Shown here: positions 55,593 through 64,000 of the stretch, in pieces
Layout of the letters: the number at the start of each line of letters is the position of its first letter
How positions within the stretch are numbered: position 1 is the first letter of the stretch
NCBI GenBank assembly: GCA_964408455.1
Contig: CAYOZN010000018.1
Location: forward strand, 46,615-110,614
Origin: CAYOZN01 sp964408455
GTDB taxonomy: Bacteria > Planctomycetota > Phycisphaerae > UBA1845 > UTPLA1
Length of the DNA stretch: 64,000 nucleotides
Direction: 5' to 3'
Position numbers and translations under genes: made by a program
Notes under the pieces: model-generated
Database searches by the model: none
What the model saw: only the letters and a program-made list of their open reading frames with translations
What the model was told of the DNA's origin: nothing

Positions 55593-55992
55593 CACCCCGG
55601 CAGAGCCCGCACCGAAAAACTATTCCCCTCGCCGTCAACCCCGGCGACCCGCCCCACGTTGCCCTTACGACCTCCCGCGTCCCCAGATTCCCCTGCCGGC
55701 GGCCATGCACAACAAAAATGCTCACCCGGCAGGCACAGCACGTTAGAATGGCCCCAAGGCGCATGCGGCGACGATCAAATCACGCCGTCCCACGTGAGTG
55801 GTCCGTAGCATTGGCAGTTCAAAGCGGCTGGCCAAACCACGCGGGGTGGGTTGTGCTTAATCCATGATCCTCGCTTACCTGCAAACTGCAGTAATTGGCG
55901 CGGATAAATAATGAGGATAACCTGCACGTTGGCTACTCATTAAGGGCGAATCGAATTAGACCACCACGTAAGACCTGGATTGGAGGCAACAG
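55593..55992. other. leader region of the FG-GAP gene
   Basis: No gene seen. The last 120 bases are AT-richer (GGATAAATAATGAGGATAAC) and likely hold the promoter. TTGGAGGC precedes the ATG at 55993. Confidence 0.5.
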
Positions 55993-58314
55993 ATGACTTG
56001 CGCAAGACGAATAATCCAGTGCGCGTTGGTTGTAGGGGCGTTGTTCGGATCGATTGCCGTCGGGTGGGCTGATGTGCAGGTGCGTCAGGAATGGCGGCGT
56101 GGAACGTTCGGAACGGGTATTGGGGCAACCGGGCTGTTTCTCACCGATTTGGAAGGCGACGGGATGATGGAGATCGTTGCTTCTGCGTCAGTGAGCGGCT
56201 TTGCGCCAAACACATACTGGTACATCGTTCAACATCAGAACGACATTTACGACATGATCTACGTCGGTCCGGTCTATCCGGCCAGCATTTCTGCTCTTCG
56301 CGTCGAGAATGTCGACGGCGATGGCGATCTCGACATCATCATAGGAACCGGTGATCAAATCCTGGTGTACGACGGGACGACGCGCGAGCAGATACGAGCC
56401 CTGACAACCGGGGCGTCGAGTATTCGAGGGCTTCGGACCGCTGATATCGACTCTGACGGTACGTTGGAATTCATTTTCTGCGACGACGACGAGCTGTTCG
56501 TTCACGATGTCGACAGCGGGCTGGAAGAGGCGAGGATCGCTGGTTTCGGTGGCATTGATCTCGATGTCGGCAACGTGGATGCCGATGACGATATGGAAAT
56601 CGTGATTGGAAATGGTTCATCGGCAGGTTACGTGCTCAATGGAATCACGCGAGCCATCGAATGGACCTATGACGCCGGATTCGGCGACTATGTCCGGCTG
56701 GGCGACATTGATAATGACGGCAGGGACGAGCTGGTGGCCGGTCGAGACTGGTTTCAAATCACGGCGTATCGGCTGGATGTGGTGCCCGGTCCCATGTACC
56801 ACATTGAAGGAAATCTTAATCTTGACGCGCTTCAGCTTGTGGATATTGAGGATGACGGCTGGATTGACATCGTTTATGGCGATCGTCAGTCGGGAGGTGT
56901 ACACGCCCATTGGGGCATTACAGGTGTTCCGAAATGGTATGTGGACAATCCTGGCAATGATGGTATCACGGATATTGCAATTGGGGACAGCGACGGCGAC
57001 GGCGCAAAGGAGTTGATCTGGGGAGCCGGGTATGCCTCCACCGGGCCGGACTACCTGTACGTGTTCAGCACTGATGCCGGGCATGCGATTGAGTGGCAGA
57101 GCTTCGATATCAGCGGCGCGTTTTTTGCGCTCGATCATGGTGATACCGACAACGACGGTGCGCCCGAGCTCTTGTACGGATGTTGGAAGTCAAAACAGGG
57201 CTACGAAGATGGGCTGTACTTTATCCACGACGCGACGACGTATGCCCAGGAGTATATCAGTCCGGAACCGACAGGGATTAATTTCATGGGTCTGTGGCGC
57301 GTACGCCAGGCAAACGTCGATGCGGACCAGCAGGCAGAAATCATCATCACCACGAGCGACGGCTATAACGGGAATCTGAAGTGCTACGATGGCGTGACGC
57401 ACGCGGAGCAATGGAGCAGGATCATTGAAGCCGGACTGGGGTTCAGATCGCTGGAGATCGCCGACGTCGATGGCGACGAACAACTTGAAGTGATTGCCTC
57501 GGTTTACCGCCTCGGTACGGGCCCCTCAGGCACATATCTTTATGTGTACGATGCCGCAACCGGCTCGCTGGAATGGCAGAGCGAAAGCATCGGCACTTTA
57601 TGGGCGGCGCTGGACCTGTTGCGTATTGCAAACATCGACGGCGACGACGATCTGGAGATGATTGTTGCTGAAACTGGCGGCGCACTGTGGGCCTTCGACG
57701 GCGTCACACACGAAATGCAGACGCAGACGGCCGACCTGGACATTACCTCGCTTGATACCGCCGATCTCAATGGCGATGGCCTGGACGAGATCCTCATCGG
57801 AACGAGCGGCGGAGCCGTGCAGGTCATCGACCCGGTAACGGGCGCCGTCAGTTCCACGCTGGGTACCTTTGGTGCACAGGTCGAAGGCCTGCGGGTCGCC
57901 GACCTCGTGCCCGGCGATCCGCTGGAGTTGGTCTATGTTGCGAACAGCGTCTTGACCATCCGGTCGATCGGCGAACTGCCTGTCTGGACGAGCCAACCCC
58001 TTTCCTCGACCGCTGGCTCACGTGACAGCATCATGGTGGCGGACATCGATGAGGACGGTCGCACAGAGATTGTTGTGAATATGGCCGTTAACGGGCTCAT
58101 TGTCTATGAAGTCGTTGTCCGGCGTCCGGGCGACATGAACTGCGATGCGGCTATCAACTTCGACGACGTCGGACCGTTCGTCCTGGCGCTCATCGACCCG
58201 GATGGCTATGTTCAGATTTACCCGAACTGCGACCTGACCAGCGGCGATCTGAATCAGGATGCAACGCTCGACGGGACCGACGTTCAGTACTTTGCCGACT
58301 TGCTGTTGAATTGA
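55993..58314 (+). CDS. exported FG-GAP/VCBS-repeat protein with dockerin-like tail
   Basis: A 773-residue protein. A signal peptide (ALVVGALFGSIAVGWA) precedes about ten repeats of ~55-60 residues. Each has a Ca-binding loop such as DVDGDGDLDIIIG, DIDNDGRDELVAG, DSDGDGAKELIWG or DLNGDGLDEILIG, followed by a strand; together these are expected to build a beta propeller. The tail (RPGDMNCDAAINFDDVGPFV ... SGDLNQDATLDGTDVQYF) is the two-loop dockerin-like module. GGAGGC fixes the start. The gene sits between two copies of the B hairpin array. Confidence 0.88.
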   Translation: MTCARRIIQCALVVGALFGSIAVGWADVQVRQEWRRGTFGTGIGATGLFLTDLEGDGMMEIVASASVSGFAPNTYWYIVQHQNDIYDMIYVGPVYPASISALRVENVDGDGDLDIIIGTGDQILVYDGTTREQIRALTTGASSIRGLRTADIDSDGTLEFIFCDDDELFVHDVDSGLEEARIAGFGGIDLDVGNVDADDDMEIVIGNGSSAGYVLNGITRAIEWTYDAGFGDYVRLGDIDNDGRDELVAGRDWFQITAYRLDVVPGPMYHIEGNLNLDALQLVDIEDDGWIDIVYGDRQSGGVHAHWGITGVPKWYVDNPGNDGITDIAIGDSDGDGAKELIWGAGYASTGPDYLYVFSTDAGHAIEWQSFDISGAFFALDHGDTDNDGAPELLYGCWKSKQGYEDGLYFIHDATTYAQEYISPEPTGINFMGLWRVRQANVDADQQAEIIITTSDGYNGNLKCYDGVTHAEQWSRIIEAGLGFRSLEIADVDGDEQLEVIASVYRLGTGPSGTYLYVYDAATGSLEWQSESIGTLWAALDLLRIANIDGDDDLEMIVAETGGALWAFDGVTHEMQTQTADLDITSLDTADLNGDGLDEILIGTSGGAVQVIDPVTGAVSSTLGTFGAQVEGLRVADLVPGDPLELVYVANSVLTIRSIGELPVWTSQPLSSTAGSRDSIMVADIDEDGRTEIVVNMAVNGLIVYEVVVRRPGDMNCDAAINFDDVGPFVLALIDPDGYVQIYPNCDLTSGDLNQDATLDGTDVQYFADLLLN

Positions 58315-58626
58315 TGCGGAACAGGGTCACCGCGGCAATGTCTTTGGTCGTCGCCGCCGAACCAATTCCGTCACGCTGCCGCTCTGGCGTGCCACTGCTT
58401 TGCAAGCAGTGCGAAGCCCAAGTAACCGTAAAGTGTGCCACTGTCCCGGCGCGCCGGGACCGTGCGAAGCCAGAATGGCCGTTCACTGAGCCGGGTGCCA
58501 CTGCTTTGTAATCAGTGCGAAGCCCGGCTAATCTTCATCTGTGGCACTGCTTCACGCAGCGGCAAACCGCGCGCCGATCCACTGCTTCAAGCAGTGGCAC
58601 ACCATCGGCACCCCTCGAACATTCCT
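58315..58626. other. convergent gap filled by hairpin array B2
   Basis: Between the FG-GAP gene (+) and threonine aldolase (-). Most of it is the array at 58388-58602, which could end transcription from both sides. Confidence 0.75.
58388..58602. repeat. hairpin array B2 (GTGCCACTGCTT family)
   Basis: Five hairpins, same kinds as B1 (55387-55592): CACTGCTT/AAGCAGTG types and one CCCGGCGCGCCGGG type. The first unit (58389-58429) is identical over 41 bases to a unit in B1. Together the two arrays bracket the FG-GAP gene. Confidence 0.9.
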
Positions 58627-59667
58627 CTACCCGAGCGAACTCCTCACAGCCGCCAGCGCCTTCTCCACCCCATCCCCCGGTATATCCAAATGCGTCACTC
58701 CGCGCAGCACCGTCGCCGTCGGCAGCGGGCTGAAGCGCACCCCGTGCTTCGCCAGCCGCTGTAAAAACTCCGCCCGCGGCACACCGGTCCCGGCGATGTC
58801 GAACACCACGATGTTGCTCTCCGCCGCCTCCACATCCACGGATATGCCGCGAATCTCCGCCAGCCCCCGCGCCAGTGCCTTCGCCTTGGCATGGTCCTCC
58901 GCCAGCCGCTCGACGTGGTGCGTCAGCGCATACACGCCCGCCGCCGCGATGATCCCCGCCTGCCGCATGGCTCCGCCGAAGGTGTGCTTGTACCGCCACG
59001 CCTGCTCGATGAACTCGCGCGTGCCCGCCAGCACGGCGCCCACCGGGCAGCCCAGCCCCTTGGAGAGATCGATCCAGCACGAGTCAAAAGGCTCGCAGTA
59101 CGCCTTCGCCGGCGTCCCGCTCGCCACCACCGCGTTCATCAGCCGCGCCCCGTCCAGGTGCAGCAGCAGCCCGTTTTTCCGCGCGCAAGCGCACACCGCA
59201 CGTACCGCCTCGATCGACCACACCCGCCCGCCGCGCAGGTTCACCGTGTTCTCGACGCACACCAGCCGCGAGCGCGGAAAGTGCGGATCGTTCGGCCGCA
59301 AACACGCCTCGACCTGCTCCGGCGTATAGACGCCCGTCTTCGATTCGATCAGCCGCAGCGATGCCCGCGCATGCACCGCCGGCCCGCCGCCCTCGAAATT
59401 CACGGGGTGGTACGACGACTCGATGATAATTTCGTCCCCCGGCCGGCAGTGGATCATGTGCGCGATGAGATTGCACATCGTTCCCGTCGGCAGAAACAGG
59501 GCCGCTTCTTTTCCCGTCAATTCGCACACCATCTCCTGAAGCCGGTTGACGCTGGGGTCTTCCCGCTTCTGCTCATCGCCCACTTCGGCGTTGGCGATGG
59601 CCTGCCGCATCCCGGACGTGGGCCGCGTCTGCGTATCGCTGGAAAAATCGTAGGGAAACGCGAGCAT
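58627..59667 (-). CDS. ltaE: low-specificity L-threonine aldolase
   Basis: A 346-residue PLP enzyme of fold type I that splits threonine or allo-threonine into glycine and acetaldehyde. N-terminal FSSDTQTRPTSGM, GDEQKREDPSVNRLQEMVCELTGKEAALFLPTGTM, and LHLDGARLMNA are clear. The PLP-binding Lys lies in DLSKGLGCPVGAVLAG. ATG 59667 has GAGGAC upstream; a longer frame to 59757 is unlikely. Related beta-eliminating lyases share the fold, so substrate is inferred. Confidence 0.92.
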   Translation of the reverse strand: MLAFPYDFSSDTQTRPTSGMRQAIANAEVGDEQKREDPSVNRLQEMVCELTGKEAALFLPTGTMCNLIAHMIHCRPGDEIIIESSYHPVNFEGGGPAVHARASLRLIESKTGVYTPEQVEACLRPNDPHFPRSRLVCVENTVNLRGGRVWSIEAVRAVCACARKNGLLLHLDGARLMNAVVASGTPAKAYCEPFDSCWIDLSKGLGCPVGAVLAGTREFIEQAWRYKHTFGGAMRQAGIIAAAGVYALTHHVERLAEDHAKAKALARGLAEIRGISVDVEAAESNIVVFDIAGTGVPRAEFLQRLAKHGVRFSPLPTATVLRGVTHLDIPGDGVEKALAAVRSSLG

Positions 59668-59715
59668 GGTTCGTCCTCGTTTCGTCGGTCTTGCCGTCAA
59701 ACTTCTCATGCTAAC

Positions 59716-59786
59716 GCGCCGGTAGCCGGCGCACATCCCGCGGCAGGCCCGAGGCACTCATCATCCGGCGCCGGTCTCCGCGCCGG
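59716..59786. repeat. two GCGCCGG/CCGGCGC hairpins upstream of threonine aldolase
   Basis: 59716-59732 is GCGCCGG-TAG-CCGGCGC, a perfect 7-bp stem. 59765-59786 is CCGGCGC, eight bases, GCGCCGG. A third of the same arm type, with the TGT loop, is at 60113-60129. Confidence 0.7.
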
Positions 59787-59927
59787 CAGGCGGCAGGCGG
59801 AGTGGCGGTTCCTGTCGCGCTGTGCCGCGCCCGAAGCCGGGATTACCGGTGGCGGTCACGGCGCATCCGGCTGTAGAATCGCCCCCGGTTCGGACGAAGT
59901 ATGGGAGATGCACTGCGGAGATCCGCG

Positions 59928-60110
59928 ATGATGAAGACGTACTACCGTCGCCGCAAAGCCATCCTGCTGGCGACGATGACAATGGGAACCCTGGCCCAGG
60001 TATCCACCTGCCAGCAGGAAGCCGCCCTGTTCGGCGTTCGCACCGCTTTCACCGCGTTCTTCCTGCCCCTCAACCAGTTGCTGCGCGACCTCCTGCTGGT
60101 CTTTGTCTAG
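59928..60110 (+). CDS. 60-residue exported or membrane protein
   Basis: MMKTYYRRRKAILLATMTMG, then a Cys and a second hydrophobic helix (TAFTAFFLPLNQLLRDLLLVFV). GGAG nine bases before the ATG at 59928. Similar short proteins seem to occur in related genomes, but no function is known. Confidence 0.6.
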   Translation: MMKTYYRRRKAILLATMTMGTLAQVSTCQQEAALFGVRTAFTAFFLPLNQLLRDLLLVFV

Positions 60111-60112
60111 CA

Positions 60113-60129
60113 CCGGCGCTGTGCGCCGG
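60113..60129. repeat. CCGGCGC-TGT-GCGCCGG palindrome
   Basis: A perfect 7-bp stem around a TGT loop, directly after the stop of the 60-residue gene. It uses the TGT loop of the REP-like A family with different arms. Confidence 0.8.
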
Positions 60130-60211
60130 CATAGAATACGTTGTGCCGCGGCGCAGACGACGCGACGGACCGCCGCCTTCGCCGCCGCCGGGCAGGGAGG
60201 TCGTTCTTTCC

Positions 60212-60424
60212 ATGAAGACCAAAAGGCATGCCGTCCCGTTCCTGTTGTCGCTCGCCATTGTGGCACTCGCCGGTCTATCCGCCTGCTCGGATAACGACGA
60301 TCCGCCCGTCCGCGAGAACGGGCGCCACGTCCGCGTTCGCGCTCCGTTCACGCGCGTCGACGTCTGGGTGCCGGAGGACGACGCCGAAGACACGGAGGTG
60401 CATGTGGACGTGGACGACGACTAG
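60212..60424 (+). CDS. small acidic lipoprotein
   Basis: 70 residues: MKTKRHAVPFLLSLAIVALA ending in the lipobox GLSAC, then a polar acidic chain (DDAEDTEVHVDVDDD) rich in Asp. GGGAGG upstream supports the start. It follows the 60-residue gene and may share its transcript. Function unknown; the acidic end could bind metal ions. Confidence 0.65.
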   Translation: MKTKRHAVPFLLSLAIVALAGLSACSDNDDPPVRENGRHVRVRAPFTRVDVWVPEDDAEDTEVHVDVDDD

Positions 60425-60443
60425 CCGCTGCGATCGTTCCGCA

Positions 60444-61172
60444 TCACAACGGACGATCGCCGCCGCCGGCCTGACGCCGCTCCCAGAGTTCCTCTGCCTC
60501 CGGTCGCCGGATGTAGAGCGGTGTCAACTGCGTGGCGTCGATGAACGCCTCGTTCTGCGCCATCTGCCATCCAAGGGCATGAACGCTGGATGCCCGCGGC
60601 CACCAGAATTCCTCTTCCGCCACCTTTGCTCCGCTCGCATCGATCGCCTCTCGATGGAATGCCACGCCTTCGCCCAGCACCGTCACCCCGCGATCGCGGT
60701 AGCGGCCCAGAAACTCGGCCGGCTCCACCATTTCCGGCTTGCACACCGCCTCGTATCGATCGCGCCATTCATACGCCGCCGCGAACACCTGCCGGCGCTT
60801 GGCATCCAGAACCGGCGCGACCAGCGGCGGCGGCCCCGGCATGTGCAGTGCGTTCTGCGCGATCACGTGAAGCGTCGGGACGGCACAGATGCGGCACTCC
60901 GACGCCATCGCCAGGTGCCGGGCGAACGTGACCGCGACGCGCAGGCCGGTAAAGCTGCCCGGACCGATGGACAGGTAGCAATGTTCGACGCTCCGCGGCG
61001 GCCAGCCGTGGGCACGGCACAGGTGGTCCACCGTCAACAGCAGATCGCGCGCATGTTCGGCGTCGGTGGCAAAGCCCTGTTCCTCGACCAGGTCCGGACC
61101 GAGGGCGAGGGCTGCCGAGCCGCGGCGGCCGGAGGTCTCGATGCACAGGATGCGGGTGGTGACGGAACTCAC
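60444..61172 (-). CDS. tsaB: tRNA t6A-synthesis protein TsaB
   Basis: A 242-residue member of the ASKHA family that supports TsaD in making N6-threonylcarbamoyl-adenosine at tRNA position 37. N-terminal LCIETSGRRGSAAL, SIGPGSFTGLRVAVTFARHLAM and PVLDAKRRQVFAA are family marks. The length is normal. TsaD and TsaE are not in the window. Confidence 0.93.
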   Translation of the reverse strand: MSSVTTRILCIETSGRRGSAALALGPDLVEEQGFATDAEHARDLLLTVDHLCRAHGWPPRSVEHCYLSIGPGSFTGLRVAVTFARHLAMASECRICAVPTLHVIAQNALHMPGPPPLVAPVLDAKRRQVFAAAYEWRDRYEAVCKPEMVEPAEFLGRYRDRGVTVLGEGVAFHREAIDASGAKVAEEEFWWPRASSVHALGWQMAQNEAFIDATQLTPLYIRRPEAEELWERRQAGGGDRPL

Positions 61173-61296
61173 GTGAATCCGGCTTCTTCATTCTGGCGAT
61201 TGGGCCTGTGCCTGTCGCAGTAGGGCGTTCCGGCGAATAGGATAGGTCCGGGCGACAGCCGCGACAATGCGGCGGCCATGTTTGGAGTGGAAATAC

Positions 61297-61662
61297 ATGT
61301 CCGGTGCTCGACTGTTGATCCAGGATTACGCGGGAGTGACCGTCGTGACGTTTCAGGACAACTCCATCCTCGAGGTCCGCGCCATCGACCAGATCGGCAC
61401 CGACCTGTACGAACTGGTGGATGTGCAGAACAAGCAGAAGATGGTGCTCGACCTGTCCAATGTACGCCTGCTGGCCTCGCATGCGTTGGGGGTGCTCATC
61501 ACGCTGAACAAGAAGATCAAGGCCATCCACGGCGAGATGGTGCTGTGCAGCGTGCGCAAGGAACTGATGAAGGTCTTCTCGATCACCAATCTCGACAGGA
61601 TCTTCAAGTTCTTTCCCGACGACGCCTCGGCCCTTAAGCACTTCAACGTGCACCTTCGCTGA
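61297..61662 (+). CDS. STAS-domain anti-sigma-factor antagonist-like protein
   Basis: A 121-residue STAS protein. VTVVTFQDNSILEVRAIDQIG and VLDLSNVRLLASHALGVLITLNKKI match SpoIIAA-type proteins. In the switch segment LLASHALGV the first Ser of the usual SSG is kept, so phosphorylation control is possible; the second is His. Most relatives bind anti-sigma kinases. GGAGTGG precedes the ATG at 61297. No kinase gene is nearby. Confidence 0.85.
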   Translation: MSGARLLIQDYAGVTVVTFQDNSILEVRAIDQIGTDLYELVDVQNKQKMVLDLSNVRLLASHALGVLITLNKKIKAIHGEMVLCSVRKELMKVFSITNLDRIFKFFPDDASALKHFNVHLR

Positions 61663-61690
61663 ATGCCGGCGATTGGCTGCGCGGCGAGGC

Positions 61691-63874
61691 TCAGGGCGAC
61701 GCCGGCGCGGTCTCGATGTGCGGCCTGCCGCGTCGGTACAGGTCTCGGCGGAGTTGCATGGCGGCCGTTTGCGCAGCAACATTGTCTGCGCCGGCCGCGT
61801 GCAGAAGTCGGAGGGCCTCTTCGATCGTGGCCGTTGCCTCCGCAAATTCGCCATTTGCAGCAAGGGCGGCCGCCAGCGTATCCAGATAGCGGGCGTTCTG
61901 CCGCATGGACAGGCCGACCGAGCGCTGCGCCAGGGCCACGGCCTCGCGTGCGTCGCGAAGGGAAGCATCCCACGACGTGGCCCGGATCCATGCCAGCCGA
62001 TCGAGTGCCGCCGGCCAGTCACCGCGCAGCGCGACGGCCTGCTCCAGGCGCCGCGCAGCGTCGGAAGGGCGACCGAGTTCCAGTTCGGTTAGGCCCAGCA
62101 TGTAAAACCCCTCGGCAATGTCGCTGCGCTCGCGCGTCGCCGTTTCGAACGCCGCCGCGGCGTCGCCCAGCCGGCCTGCCTTGCGAAGCGCCATGCCCAG
62201 GTTGAACCATGCGATGTGATCGTGCGGCGCCAGCCGCGTGGCTTCCCGGTATGAACCAATTGCTCCGTCGAGATCGCCCTCGTCGAGAAGCGCGTTGCCG
62301 AGGTTTACGTGTGCCGCCGGAAGCGTGGGATCGACCTGGACGGCCAGCCGCAGGTGCTTCATGGCCTCGCCGCGGCGGCCGCTGCGGCGCAGGGCATCGG
62401 CAAAGTTGGCATGCACGTGGGCGCTAAAAGCGCCGCTCTCGAGGGCCGCGCGATAATGCGAGATCGCCTCATCGAGCGCCTGCCGCTGCTCCAGCGCGAT
62501 CGCCAGGTTGACGTGCGCCCGCGGATTGTCCGGCCGCACATCGAGCACGCTGCGCCAGATCGTCTCGGCGCTGGCGTAGTCCTCGTTTCGCAGGTATGTC
62601 CGCACCGCCAGGGCCGCGATGACCGCCAGCGCCACGGCCGTCGCCAGCGGCGAGCGCGACGCGCCGCCGATTGCTGCCGCAGGCGTGGCACTTCCGTCTT
62701 TTCGCGATGCAGTTGCCATTTGCATCGCTCGTTGCGCCCATGCGATCGTCAGCGCCACAACGCAGGCCAGCGGCAGGTACATCCTGTGTTCGAAGGCCGC
62801 GTCGACGAGCGGCACAATGCTCGACGTGGGTGCCAGGATCAGGAAGAAGCTCGCGCCAATAAACCCCCAGGGGCGATTCCGCGCCAGACCCCACAGGCTT
62901 GCGATCGCGAGCCCGCCGACGAGCAACATCTCCGGCCAGACGTCGGCGATGCCTCCGGCAATCGGCCACTGGTAATCGAGGCACAGCCGCGCCGGCCAAA
63001 ACGACAGCAACAGATAGTGCGCGACCACGTCAAATTGCGTCAGCAGATAGCCCGCGGCCGAAACGGTCTCCAGCCCGAAACCGGCCGATTTCGAACGCGG
63101 CCCGCCGGCGTTCAGCGCAATGAGAATCGCCCACGTCGCCGCCAGGGCGCCATGCAGCCACCATCGCCGCCGGAGCGCCACCCGCAGCGAGCCCGCAAAG
63201 AAGCACCGATCGTACAGCAGGGCGACAAGCGGGGCGGTTGCCATCACTTCCTTCGTGGCCATTCCTGCCGCGCACGACAGCACGGCCGCCAGCGTCCAGC
63301 GACGGCCACCGCCGCATACGCGCGCCGCGGCGTACAGCGTCAGCAGGTAGAACAGGCCCATCATTGATTCGGCCCGCTGGATGATGTACGTCACCGCGGC
63401 AGTCTGGAGCGGATGCAGCGCCCAGACGGCGGCCGTGACAAATGCCAACGTCGTGGCATCCTCGCCGAACCGCTGTTCCATCGCTGGCGAGCGCAGCGTC
63501 CGCCGCACCAGTCCGAACAGAACGGCAGCAGCCAGCGCGTGGATCGCGAAGTTGAACGCGTGCCAGCTCCAGACCCGGTACTCGCTGATGGCGTAATTCA
63601 GCGCCAGCGACAGGGCGGCGACGGGTCGTCCCGCCACCGACGACTGCGGCGGGGCGGTTAACGCACCGGAGAGCGGCCAGAGGGCGCGAATGTGCGGGTT
63701 TTCGAGGATCGACTCGGTGTCGTCAAAAATGAACGGGCCGTCCAGCGAGTTCGAATAGACCAGGCCGACTGCGAGAAACAGCAGGACAAGCGCTTGCCAC
63801 GGGCGAAATTGCCGAATGGAGAAGCCGGATTGAGCAAGGGCTTTATTCAAGGGATTGCCTGAAGTGGCCGGCAC
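61691..63874 (-). CDS. TMTC-like membrane protein with C-terminal TPRs
   Basis: A 727-residue protein. About eleven hydrophobic helices (first ~420 residues) carry the loop SNSLDGPFIFDDTESILENPHI, and ALHPLQTAAVTYIIQRAESMMGLFYLL. These match the PMT/TMTC family of protein O-mannosyltransferases, where the FDD acidic pair is catalytic. At least five TPR units follow (~445-700; NLGNALLDEGDLDGAIGSYREATRL is a clean one). The start is the GTG at 63874, the only upstream choice. It may glycosylate exported proteins such as the dockerin-tailed ones. Confidence 0.85.
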   Translation of the reverse strand: MPATSGNPLNKALAQSGFSIRQFRPWQALVLLFLAVGLVYSNSLDGPFIFDDTESILENPHIRALWPLSGALTAPPQSSVAGRPVAALSLALNYAISEYRVWSWHAFNFAIHALAAAVLFGLVRRTLRSPAMEQRFGEDATTLAFVTAAVWALHPLQTAAVTYIIQRAESMMGLFYLLTLYAAARVCGGGRRWTLAAVLSCAAGMATKEVMATAPLVALLYDRCFFAGSLRVALRRRWWLHGALAATWAILIALNAGGPRSKSAGFGLETVSAAGYLLTQFDVVAHYLLLSFWPARLCLDYQWPIAGGIADVWPEMLLVGGLAIASLWGLARNRPWGFIGASFFLILAPTSSIVPLVDAAFEHRMYLPLACVVALTIAWAQRAMQMATASRKDGSATPAAAIGGASRSPLATAVALAVIAALAVRTYLRNEDYASAETIWRSVLDVRPDNPRAHVNLAIALEQRQALDEAISHYRAALESGAFSAHVHANFADALRRSGRRGEAMKHLRLAVQVDPTLPAAHVNLGNALLDEGDLDGAIGSYREATRLAPHDHIAWFNLGMALRKAGRLGDAAAAFETATRERSDIAEGFYMLGLTELELGRPSDAARRLEQAVALRGDWPAALDRLAWIRATSWDASLRDAREAVALAQRSVGLSMRQNARYLDTLAAALAANGEFAEATATIEEALRLLHAAGADNVAAQTAAMQLRRDLYRRGRPHIETAPASP

Positions 63875-63951
63875 GACACATCTGCAATATGCCCTGGTGT
63901 TGACGTGATCGACGCGAGGCGGTCGCTCACGCGCCGTGACGGGTAGCCTCT

Positions 63952-64000
63952 ATGAGCAAACTCCTGTCAAGCGGTTCGGGATCGATCGCGGTTTTTTCCA
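63952..64000 (+). other. possible gene start at the window end
   Basis: An ATG at 63952 opens a frame (MSKLLSSGSGSIAVFS) running off the window. It may be the first codons of a gene divergent from the TMTC-like gene; too short to judge. Confidence 0.25.

Noticed and set aside
55387..58602. Repeat arrays that look like a CRISPR
   Set aside because: Units are palindromes with changing arms, unequal spacing and shared tails rather than identical repeats with unique spacers. No cas gene in the window.
59822..60424. 200-residue frame ending in the small lipoprotein
   Set aside because: Upstream part is Pro/Arg-rich and crosses another small gene; the lipoprotein start at 60212 has its own ribosome site and signal peptide.
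1..64000. tRNA or rRNA genes
   Set aside because: Intergenic regions were scanned by eye for TPsiC-arm-like sequences and conserved rRNA stretches; none seen. A tRNA search program would settle it.

Overview
The window looks like a chromosomal scaffold piece from a GC-rich member of the Planctomycetota, probably Phycisphaerae-like. Four large secreted proteins end in the short Ca-binding dockerin-like tail (GDMNCDG / DLNGDG type) that this phylum attaches to surface proteins. One membrane protein carries the CxxCGYDL...RCPECG zinc ribbon common there. The 30-base LTRSASEG-coding repeat, which I remember as widespread in planctomycete annotations, is present. These identifications are from memory of families; no database was searched. 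A run of exactly 100 N (41418-41517) shows this is a draft assembly. I saw no rRNA, tRNA or CRISPR array.

Layout. 1-6.7 kb: DNA polymerase I (its C-terminus lies outside the window), a membrane-anchored coiled-coil protein with a split BRCT-like domain, a GT87-type membrane glycosyltransferase and a MOSC protein. 6.8-10.7 kb: an HtrA-type protease with four PDZ domains directly abutting a catalytically dead protease-fold partner, then protein-isoaspartate methyltransferase. 10.9-14.9 kb: CAP-domain lipoprotein, four-cluster ferredoxin, Fur-family regulator, an unexplained 0.9 kb stretch, a PilZ protein and a zinc-ribbon membrane protein. 14.9-22 kb: M28 peptidase coupled to aldehyde dehydrogenase, and two membrane proteins. 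22-25.7 kb: an overlapping ECF sigma / anti-sigma / rsgA operon. 26-33 kb: moaA, a small secreted protein, rseP-like protease with dxr, and dihydropyrimidinase. 33-41 kb: two dockerin-tailed proteins, two tiny CPVC...CCxxC paralogues, an AraC regulator and cstA. 41-48 kb: a RAYT transposase amid REP-like palindromes, an S9 peptidase, a GbsR/MarR-like regulator, a propeller protein and a toxin-antitoxin pair. 48-64 kb: metH, two more dockerin-tailed proteins, a VOC protein, threonine aldolase, tsaB, a STAS protein and a TMTC-like TPR protein.

The theme of the window is small palindromic repeats. At least four families of hairpin elements are scattered between genes and also lie in frame inside three coding sequences. 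A Y1-type (RAYT) transposase sits among one of these families and is its likely mover. A separate 2.27 kb unit, holding a dockerin-tailed gene with an AT-rich middle, is bracketed by 29-bp direct repeats, one of which is the 3' end of cstA. This looks like an insertion into that gene's end.

Ordinary housekeeping functions present: replication/repair (polA), molybdopterin synthesis (moaA), isoprenoid synthesis (dxr), ribosome maturation (rsgA), tRNA t6A (tsaB), methionine synthesis (metH), and peptide uptake or carbon starvation (cstA). Envelope proteolysis (HtrA, RseP) and envelope glycosylation (GT87, GT39-like, TMTC-like) are also well represented.
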